Assembly: GCF_018491765.1 (NCBI RefSeq) | Contig: NZ_JABWCU010000006.1 | Span: forward strand, 124,001-188,000 | Source: Novosphingobium profundi | Lineage (GTDB): Bacteria; Pseudomonadota; Alphaproteobacteria; Sphingomonadales; Sphingomonadaceae | Direction of reading: 5' to 3' | Length of the DNA: 64,000 bases | Part shown: positions 17,267 through 24,082 of the stretch, one piece after another | Position numbering within the stretch: position 1 is the stretch's first letter | Layout of the letters: every line of letters begins with the position of its first letter | Notes under the pieces: generated by a model | Database searches by the model: none | Told to the model about the DNA's origin: nothing | The model's input: only the letters and a program-made list of their open reading frames with translations | Position numbers and translations under genes: made by a program

Positions 17267-17344
17267 ATGGATAGCAAGAAGCCGGTGGCGGGCCCAGCGG
17301 GCCTGCCCGAGCGGGCGGGGAACGGAGTGGCGAACCATGGCTGA
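17267..17344 (+). CDS. Possible 25-codon leader peptide before the transporter gene
   Basis: An ATG at 17267 with AAGGGAAG about 10 bp upstream opens a 25-residue frame (MDSKKPVAGPAG...) whose TGA overlaps the transporter start by 8 bp. Its ribosome site looks stronger than the one directly before the transporter ATG, so translational coupling is conceivable. No homology is recognised and a chance frame is possible. Confidence 0.25.
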   Translation: MDSKKPVAGPAGLPERAGNGVANHG

Positions 17345-18728
17345 GCCGCTTCACGCGCAAGCCTTGCGCGCCCCCGAAGCCGCCGCGGTCAAGGTGGGCG
17401 GGCTGCCCACCCGCACCAAGGCGCTTTATGGCCTTGGCAATATCGGCAACCAGCTGTTCCGCGACGCGCCGATGATGCTGCTGCTGTTCTACCTCACCAG
17501 CATTATCGGCATCGCGCCGGCGATTGCGGGCGCGGCGATCTTCGTGCCCAAGGTCTTCGTCGGCGCGCTATCCGACTTCGCGGTGGGCATCGTCTCGGAC
17601 CGCAACCTGCATCGCTTCCGCCGGCGCAACTGGCTGCTCGTCGGTGCGGCGCTGGCGCCCGTCGCGATGATCGCGACCTTCTTCGTGCCCCTGGCCGGAA
17701 CGCTCGGCCAGGTCGCCTACGTGATCGCCACGTTCAGCTTCTACATGCTGACGTTCGCAAGCTTTTCGGTGCCCTTCCTCGCGCATTTCTCCGAGATCAG
17801 CGAGGACCCGCAGGAGCGCACCGTGCTGATGGCGTGGAAGCACGCCTGGACCGGCGCGGGGCTGCTGCTCGGCTCGGCGCTCACGCCCTGGCTGATCTAC
17901 CGCATGGGAGGCGACCGCCTGGCCTATGTCGCGGGGGCGGCCTTCCTGGGGGTGGTCTCCTCGATCAGCCTCGTCACCGCCTGGGCGGCGGTGCGCAAGG
18001 TGGCGGTGAGTGAGGCGGGCAGCGACAAGCTGACCTTGCGCGTCCTTCTGGGCACGCTCGCTTTCCGCCCGTTCCGCATCCTGTGCCTTTCGGCGATCTG
18101 CATGACGGTCGCGGCGGGGACCTGCTCGGCCGCGCTCGCCTTCTTCATCACCTATGCGATGGGCCGCGCCGACGCGCTGGTGCAACTGGGCATCCTCGTC
18201 GCCATCGCGGGCGGGGTGGTGCTGGTTGCCTCGCCGTTCTGGGTCTGGGTGGCGAAGCGGGTGGGCAAGCGCAACGCCTATGTGCTGGGTGCGCTCGGCC
18301 ACGTCGCGACGCTGCTGGTCTGGTCGAACGCGGGCAGCGGGCCGGGCTCGATATGGGTGACGTATGTGTGCTCGGGCTTCGTTGGCCTGTTCAACTCGGG
18401 CTGGGGGCTGATCGCGCTTTCGCTGCTGACCGACGCCATGGCCGCCTCGCGCCAGGCGAGCGGGCGCGACACCGCCGGGGCCTTCGCGGCGATCTGGTCG
18501 ATGCTCGAGAAAGCGGGAATTGCGCTGGGCGGTACGCTCGTCGTCAGCGCGATCCTGACGCTGGGCGGCTTCGATTCCGCCGCGGCCAAGCAACACCTGG
18601 GACAGAGCGCCGAGGCCGTCACGGCGATCCGCTACGCCTTCGGCTACGTCCCGGCTGCGCTCATGGCCATGGCGGCCCTGATCATCTGGCGCTTCGTGCC
18701 TCATTCCAGCCCGGAGGACGCGGCATGA
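17337..18728 (+). CDS. GPH-family (MFS_2) transporter
   Basis: This 463-residue polytopic membrane protein resembles MelB-type glycoside-pentoside-hexuronide:cation symporters. Examples are KALYGLGNIGNQLFRDAPMMLLLFYLT in helix 1, the loop SDFAVGIVSDRNLHRFRRRN after helix 2, and the MAWKHAWTGAGLLLGS helix. About 12 helices are visible. The ATG at 17337 was preferred to earlier in-frame starts because the upstream frame runs through the preceding gene. Its end overlaps the next gene as ATGA. Sphingomonad relatives accompany exported enzymes and import their products. The substrate is unknown. Confidence 0.8.
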   Translation: MAEPLHAQALRAPEAAAVKVGGLPTRTKALYGLGNIGNQLFRDAPMMLLLFYLTSIIGIAPAIAGAAIFVPKVFVGALSDFAVGIVSDRNLHRFRRRNWLLVGAALAPVAMIATFFVPLAGTLGQVAYVIATFSFYMLTFASFSVPFLAHFSEISEDPQERTVLMAWKHAWTGAGLLLGSALTPWLIYRMGGDRLAYVAGAAFLGVVSSISLVTAWAAVRKVAVSEAGSDKLTLRVLLGTLAFRPFRILCLSAICMTVAAGTCSAALAFFITYAMGRADALVQLGILVAIAGGVVLVASPFWVWVAKRVGKRNAYVLGALGHVATLLVWSNAGSGPGSIWVTYVCSGFVGLFNSGWGLIALSLLTDAMAASRQASGRDTAGAFAAIWSMLEKAGIALGGTLVVSAILTLGGFDSAAAKQHLGQSAEAVTAIRYAFGYVPAALMAMAALIIWRFVPHSSPEDAA

Positions 18729-20818
18729 AGCCGGTTCGGATCGCTCTGGCGGCGAGTGCGGGGTTGGCGGGCCTTGCCCTGGCGCTGTCGCAGGGCGCGG
18801 GCGCCGATACGCGGCGCGAGGCCGACAAGCTCACCTACCATTACGATGCGGGCCGCCAGGGCTGGTACGACGGCGAGAGCGAGCTGACCCCGCAGGCGGT
18901 CGCGGGGCCCGCGTTCGGCCAGATCTGGCAGTCGCCGGTGCTCGACGGCTTCGGCGAGGTGCCCGCGCGCCTCTTCGCCTCGCCGCTCTACATCGCCGAT
19001 CTCGCCTTCGATGCAGGGCCCTTCGCGGGCAAGGCGCTGCCGCTGGCCTTCGCGGTGACGAGCACGGGCTATGCCTATGCCATCCACGCCGGGCCCGACG
19101 CGGGGCGCAACGCGGGCGCGGCGCCGGGCGCGATACTGTGGAAGCGCCGCCTCACCGAAACCCCTTGCCAGGACGGGCAGATGGGCAATCTCTCGACCCC
19201 GGTGATCGACCGCGCGGCGGGAAGGCTCTACGTGACGAGCTGCCGCGACGACTGGGTCTGGGACGTCCACGCGCTCGACTTGCGCACCGGCGCCGAGATC
19301 GCCGGCTGGCCGCTCGAAGTGAGTGCGCGCACGGTGACGGCGGACGTGAACCGCAACGGCACCTCGCATTTCGTGGCCGGGCAGACCTATTTCCAGCGCG
19401 GCGCGCTCAATCTCTCGGCCGATGGAGGCAAGCTCTACGTCGCCTTCGGGCCCGACATGCAGGGCTTCCTGGTTTCGCTCGACACCGGGGCCGATGGTCG
19501 CGCGAAGCCAGCCATCACGAGCGCGTTTTCCTCGATGCCCAGCGAGACGATGCAGCAGGGCGGCATGTGGGGTGCTTCGGGCCCGGCGATCGATGGCGAG
19601 GGGCGCATCGCCATCGCCTCGGGCGCCAGCGTGCTCAACGCGCTCAACCAGGGCGGTATTCCCGGCATCTATCCCGATGTCGACCACGCCTGGGGCCAGT
19701 CGATCCTGCAACTGCGCGACGAGCCCGGCAAGGGGCCGGGCACGGGCCTGACGCTGATCGGCGCCTTCTCGCCGTTCAACTACTGCCAGACGGCGGCCTC
19801 GGACATCGACATTGCCAGCAGCGGGGTGGTCGCCTTCGACCTGCCCGCGGGAAGCTCGCGCACGGTGCACCTGCTGGGCCTCGGCGCGGCCAAACAGGGC
19901 CTTGCCTACCTGCTCGACCGCGAGCACATGCCGGGCAACGTGACGCGCCGCCACGCCTGCAGCAGCGATCCAGCGAGCGATGGTTCGCTGCTCGATCCGG
20001 CGGTGCAGCCCGCATTCGGATCGCGCGGGCCGACGCTGGTGTTCGGGCCCTATTCGGACACCATCGGGATGGGCAATTCGGCCAAGAGCCGCAGCGTTCT
20101 GGCGCATTTCCGCAGCCGCGACGGGGCCGACTACCTCTACTTCGCGGGCAGCGCGAAGGAGGGCGAGGATTTCGGCACCAACGTGCCGCCCAGCCTGGTA
20201 CGTGCGCGGGTCGTGGCCGAGCCGGGCAAGGACGCCTACTTGCGGGTTGACGCGCGCGAGATGAGCGTGACCTTGCAGAACCCCGGCCCGCCGGTGGTGA
20301 CGAGCCACGGCGGCGAGGGCGGTGTGGTCTGGGTGCTCGATCCCAACGCCCCGCGCAGCGTCGACGTCTACCAGAAGGACGCGCCCGGCGCGCGCCTTCA
20401 CGCTTTCGACGCGCAGACCCTGAAGCCGCTGTGGAACAGCGGCAATGCGCTCTACACTTCGGGCAAGTACAATGAGGTTGCGGCGATGGACGGCATGGTG
20501 ATCGTCGGCACCGACCGGCTCCAGGCCTTTGGCCTGCGCACCGCCACGACGCCCCGTTTCGCCGATGCCCCGGTGCGCAAGGCGGTGGCGACATCGGATG
20601 CGGCGGTGGGCAAGGCGGTCTACGACGCGCGCTGCTCCAGTTGCCACAGCGCGGCGAGTTCGGGCGCCCCGCCGGTGACGGTCTTGGCAACCTACCCGCT
20701 CGAGCGCATCGTCTCGGTGCTCACCGAGGGCAAGATGAAGGAAATGGCCGCCGGGCTCAGCCGCGACCATGTCCGGGCCGTTGCCGAGCACGTGCGCGCG
20801 CAAGGCGCCCAGCACTGA
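18725..20818 (+). CDS. Exported beta-propeller protein with C-terminal cytochrome c domain
   Basis: The 697-residue product has an N-terminal signal (to about residue 26, GAGAD) and repeated propeller-like blades, for example STPVIDRAAGRLYVTSC, ASGPAIDGEGRIAIASG and VWVLDPNAPRSVDVYQKDA. A C-terminal domain has one haem c site, Cys637-Ser-Ser-Cys640-His641, followed by a possible axial Met in KMKEM. The layout recalls quinohaemoprotein dehydrogenases, in which a PQQ propeller passes electrons to a fused cytochrome. The PQQ-binding tryptophan-docking repeats and the vicinal Cys pair are not evident, so cofactor use is open. Start and stop overlap the transporter gene by ATGA, indicating co-translation. 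Confidence 0.7.
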   Translation: MKPVRIALAASAGLAGLALALSQGAGADTRREADKLTYHYDAGRQGWYDGESELTPQAVAGPAFGQIWQSPVLDGFGEVPARLFASPLYIADLAFDAGPFAGKALPLAFAVTSTGYAYAIHAGPDAGRNAGAAPGAILWKRRLTETPCQDGQMGNLSTPVIDRAAGRLYVTSCRDDWVWDVHALDLRTGAEIAGWPLEVSARTVTADVNRNGTSHFVAGQTYFQRGALNLSADGGKLYVAFGPDMQGFLVSLDTGADGRAKPAITSAFSSMPSETMQQGGMWGASGPAIDGEGRIAIASGASVLNALNQGGIPGIYPDVDHAWGQSILQLRDEPGKGPGTGLTLIGAFSPFNYCQTAASDIDIASSGVVAFDLPAGSSRTVHLLGLGAAKQGLAYLLDREHMPGNVTRRHACSSDPASDGSLLDPAVQPAFGSRGPTLVFGPYSDTIGMGNSAKSRSVLAHFRSRDGADYLYFAGSAKEGEDFGTNVPPSLVRARVVAEPGKDAYLRVDAREMSVTLQNPGPPVVTSHGGEGGVVWVLDPNAPRSVDVYQKDAPGARLHAFDAQTLKPLWNSGNALYTSGKYNEVAAMDGMVIVGTDRLQAFGLRTATTPRFADAPVRKAVATSDAAVGKAVYDARCSSCHSAASSGAPPVTVLATYPLERIVSVLTEGKMKEMAAGLSRDHVRAVAEHVRAQGAQH

Positions 20819-20823
20819 ACCGC

Positions 20824-20857
20824 GCTCGGCCCGCCGCGCAGTTGCGACGGGCCGAGC
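20824..20857 (+). terminator. Candidate hairpin after the propeller-cytochrome gene
   Basis: GCTCGGCCCG (20824-20833) and CGGGCCGAGC (20848-20857) form a perfect 10-bp stem with a 14-base loop, starting 6 bp after the stop codon. Only a loose T-rich run follows about 20 bp later, so termination may be weak or the hairpin may protect the 3' end. Confidence 0.5.
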
Positions 20858-21038
20858 CGCCGTGGGGCCTGCTTCTCTTGACGCTGGGCCTCGCCTGTTC
20901 CTAGGACCGGAACCCGGATCCCTCCTGCGGGTTGGTGGTTCGACCGTTGTCCTGTCCCGTGGGTGCATCGTGCAATGCGCGAAGGGTAGGCCTCGGCCGA
21001 TCGCCCGGCCCGATATCCCAGTTCGGAACAGCGCTGAC

Positions 21039-23561
21039 GTGTCCATTGCCTCCCTATCCCGTGTCCACTCCCGCCCCCGTCGTTTCGTGCGTCCTTCGCG
21101 GATCGCGCTGCTGACCGGGATTGCCCTGGCTGGCACGGGCTCGGTGCTTGCCGCGCAAGACAACAAGAACGCGGCTTTCGAACTGAGCGGCCCGGCGCTC
21201 CTGATGCAGGTCACGCGCGGCGGGAAGACACTGCCGATTGCGCAAGTGCCCAACCTCCAGGCGGGTGATACCATCACGATGCACCTGCCGTTGCCTTCGG
21301 ACAAGGATGGCGACGAAAAGCACGGCAAGCATGACAAGGACGAGGCGGTCAAGGACCGGGCGAGCGACTTCCTCCTCGTCACGGCCTTCCTGCGCGGTGC
21401 GGTCAATCCCCCGCCCGACCAGTGGATCCACTCCGCGCAGGGCTGGAAGTCCAAGGCCAAGGACAACACCCTCGAACTGACGGTGCCGGAGGGCGCGCGC
21501 CAGATGGTGTCGCTGCTGGTGCCGCGCACCCAGGGTGCGGAAGGGGTGCTCGAGGACGCGGTGCAGGGCAAGCCGGGCGAATTCGTGCGCGCCGGCGGCG
21601 AGCTCTACGAGGCCTCGCTCGACCATGCGCGGCTCGAGACTTTCATGGGTTCGATCCGCGCGCAGGGCGATCGCAACCCCGAGGCGCTGCGCAAGGTGGC
21701 GCCGGTGCTTGCCTCGAGCCTGGGCATCAAGCTGCAGAAGGACTGCCTCGACAAGGTGCTCGAGGAACAGGCCTCGTGCCTCGTCGAAGGGCGCTCCTCG
21801 CTGGTGCTGAGCGACCTGCACACCAGCTCGCTCGCCGACACGCTGACGGGCACGCCGACCGATCTCGCGCTGCAATTGAGCGCCACGCCGCAGGCGGGAT
21901 CGGGCACCTATAGCGCCTATATCGGCGTCGCGCGGGATATTGCGCGCCTGCTCGGCGCCTTCAACAACCCCCAGTTCGGCTATCTTCCCGCGCTCGCGAT
22001 GCGGCGCAAGGACGAGCTCTCGCTGCTGCTCAACACCGCGCCTTCCTTCGCCAAGCCCAAGTCGGTGATGGTGGTGGGCATGCCCGCGATCGAGGCCGAC
22101 GTGCCGCCGCAGCTGCGCGCGAAGAGTCCGGCCCCGATCTGCGCGGTGCAGGGCAGTGTGGTGTTGCCCGTCGAGGGCGCGCCGCTGGTCTTCGCCACCG
22201 ACTTTGCCCACGCCATGGCGCTGCGGGTCACCGCGAGCGACGGCAAGAGCCTCGACATTCCCGTCGCGGCGCAGGCCGACCGGGGCGGATACGTGTTCGA
22301 CTCCGCTTCGATTCCCAAGGGCTTCACCGGGTCGTTGCGCGCGCACCTGCACGGCCAGTGGGGCTTTGCGCCCTTCGAAGGGCCCGACTTCGTGCTCCAG
22401 CGCCCCGACGGTTCGGACTGGCAGCCGGTGGGCGAGGAGGGCGCGCTCGTGCTTGGACGCGACAGCACCGCGTTGCTCGCGGGGGGCGCGCCGGGCTGCG
22501 TCAGCGCGGTGACGCTCGAGCCCGAGGGCGCGGTCAAGGGCGCAGGAGCGCCGCGCGCGCTCGAATGGTCGGTCAAGGACAACGAGCGGCTGGCGGTTCC
22601 CGTCCCGCTCAAGGATGCCCGCCCCGGCCCGGTTCGCCTGACGCTGCACCTGCAGGGCGTGGCGCAGCCGGTCTCGGTCACGCTCGACACGCGCGCCGAG
22701 ACCAGCCGCATCGACGCCCTCGAACTGCACGAAGGCGATAGGCTGGCGGAGCTTTCGGGCCAGCGGCTCGACCAGGTCCGCAAGATCACGGCGGGATCGC
22801 TCGTGCTTGCGCCCGTGGCCGAGGGGCTCGAACGCAGCGACGGGCTTGACGTGCTGCGCCTCGCGGTCGCGGGCGGGGAATTGCCCAAGGCCGGCACTCC
22901 CATCCAGGCCCAGGTCGAGCTGGCCAGCGGGCGCACGATTGCGCTTGCCACCAGCGTCGCGCCGCCGCGTCCCTCCGCGCATGTCCTGTCGCGCAGCGTG
23001 CGTCTGCCCGCTCCCATGCAAGGCGAGCGAGCGCTGGTGCTTACCTCCGACGACTTCTTGCCCGCGGGCGGGGAACTCGTCTTCTCGCTCGAGGGCGCCG
23101 CGGGCCAGCCCTTCACGCGCGACGTGGCGGTCGAGATCGCTCCTTCCTCGGGTGCGGCTCTCGCGCGGCTCGCGATCGGCAAGGGCCTCGTGCCCTCGAG
23201 CCCGGGGGTCGTCGTCGGGCGCCTCGATTCCTCGGTCCTGCCGCAAGGGAGCTACGGTCCCTTGCGCTACCGCCTCGTCGAGAGCGGGGTGGCGGGCGAC
23301 TGGCAGCCCTTGGCGACGTTGGTGCGCCTGCCGCGGATCGAGGGGGTGACCTGTCCCAAGGGCGGGGTGGGGACGTGCACGCTGACGGGACGCAACTTGT
23401 TCCTGGTTTCGGCGGTGGCGGGCCACGCCGGTTTCGACGAGGCCATCTCGGTGCCGCCGGGCTTTACCGGCGAGGACGTCAAAGTGCCGCGCCCGGCCGA
23501 GGGAAAGCTCTACCTGCGGCTGCGCGACGATGCCGGAGCGGTCGCGACGCTGGACAGCTGA
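21039..23561 (+). CDS. Large exported protein of unknown function
   Basis: I do not recognise this 840-residue protein. From the GTG at 21039 it has a basic start, a signal segment (RIALLTGIALAGTGSVLAA) and a mature part beginning with beta-rich sequence. Near residue 95 there is a Lys/Asp/His-rich stretch (DKDGDEKHGKHDKDEAVKD) that may bind metal or be a flexible linker. Cys pairs in DCLDKVLEEQASC and VTCPKGGVGTC suggest disulphides. The rest looks like repeated beta-sandwich modules with no enzyme motif. It follows the propeller-cytochrome gene by 220 bp with a hairpin between, so it may have its own promoter. Earlier in-frame starts give no signal peptide. A surface or periplasmic binding protein is the broadest guess. 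Confidence 0.6.
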   Translation: MSIASLSRVHSRPRRFVRPSRIALLTGIALAGTGSVLAAQDNKNAAFELSGPALLMQVTRGGKTLPIAQVPNLQAGDTITMHLPLPSDKDGDEKHGKHDKDEAVKDRASDFLLVTAFLRGAVNPPPDQWIHSAQGWKSKAKDNTLELTVPEGARQMVSLLVPRTQGAEGVLEDAVQGKPGEFVRAGGELYEASLDHARLETFMGSIRAQGDRNPEALRKVAPVLASSLGIKLQKDCLDKVLEEQASCLVEGRSSLVLSDLHTSSLADTLTGTPTDLALQLSATPQAGSGTYSAYIGVARDIARLLGAFNNPQFGYLPALAMRRKDELSLLLNTAPSFAKPKSVMVVGMPAIEADVPPQLRAKSPAPICAVQGSVVLPVEGAPLVFATDFAHAMALRVTASDGKSLDIPVAAQADRGGYVFDSASIPKGFTGSLRAHLHGQWGFAPFEGPDFVLQRPDGSDWQPVGEEGALVLGRDSTALLAGGAPGCVSAVTLEPEGAVKGAGAPRALEWSVKDNERLAVPVPLKDARPGPVRLTLHLQGVAQPVSVTLDTRAETSRIDALELHEGDRLAELSGQRLDQVRKITAGSLVLAPVAEGLERSDGLDVLRLAVAGGELPKAGTPIQAQVELASGRTIALATSVAPPRPSAHVLSRSVRLPAPMQGERALVLTSDDFLPAGGELVFSLEGAAGQPFTRDVAVEIAPSSGAALARLAIGKGLVPSSPGVVVGRLDSSVLPQGSYGPLRYRLVESGVAGDWQPLATLVRLPRIEGVTCPKGGVGTCTLTGRNLFLVSAVAGHAGFDEAISVPPGFTGEDVKVPRPAEGKLYLRLRDDAGAVATLDS

Positions 23562-24082
23562 GCCGAGGCGCTCGAGGCGCCTTTCGGTGCCATCGTGGCC
23601 CATTCGATTCGAGCCCTTGCCCAAGCTGCGCGAGGCGCGTGACCGTGCCCCTCGAAAAGCCCCTCCTGTCTGAGCGCGAATAAATTTTTTTTATAATGAA
23701 TTAAATTGGGATTGCCGCGTCGCGCGTGTCGCTGGCGGGGGTTGGCCAAGCCTTGACCCAGCTCCGCTTGATCCGCGTGTTGCAGTGCACCTCAATGTTC
23801 ATTGCCTATGATAAATAGCGAAAAAATGCGTTTTTAAACGATTGTTCTGAGGCTTTTCCCAGGGTCCCATGGTGCAAGTGCGCGACCGTTCGGGCACCGT
23901 GTCGATCCTGTGGGGGCGCTGTCGTTTCAGGTTGCGTATAAATTTCAGTATGTATTTTTTATTTTACAACATGTGGCAATTCGCGTTAGCCAAGTAGGCG
24001 ACGGGCACATAGGGGCGTCCGTCGGTTCAAGGGCCTCCGCGAAAAAGACGGGGCCGGGGCAAAAAACAAATGGGAGGGGTCA
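23562..24082. other. Non-coding region upstream of a TonB receptor gene
   Basis: This 521-bp stretch has AT-rich blocks near 23680-23705 and 23806-23840, unlike the GC-rich genes around it. Near its start a 6-bp stem AGGCGC/GCGCCT (23566-23582) followed by TT is a weak terminator candidate for the preceding gene. It carries a CTAT-N5-ATAG site at 23806. No small gene was recognised. The receptor promoter probably lies between 23806 and 24060. Confidence 0.55.
23806..23818. promoter_or_regulatory. Putative MarR-type operator before the TonB receptor/GH3 pair
   Basis: CTATGATAAATAG repeats the CTAT-N5-ATAG pattern of the ferB and vanillin dehydrogenase promoters. The surrounding 22 bases (23801-23822) match 18 positions of 3446-3467, including the GCGAA flank. 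It lies 265 bp upstream of the receptor start, which is far for a simple operator, so an upstream promoter is implied. Confidence 0.5.

Noticed and set aside
18701..23624. Long minus-strand frames opposite the propeller-cytochrome gene and the 840-residue gene
   Set aside because: They have no motifs and are Arg/Ala/His-rich. The plus-strand frames carry signal peptides and a haem site instead.
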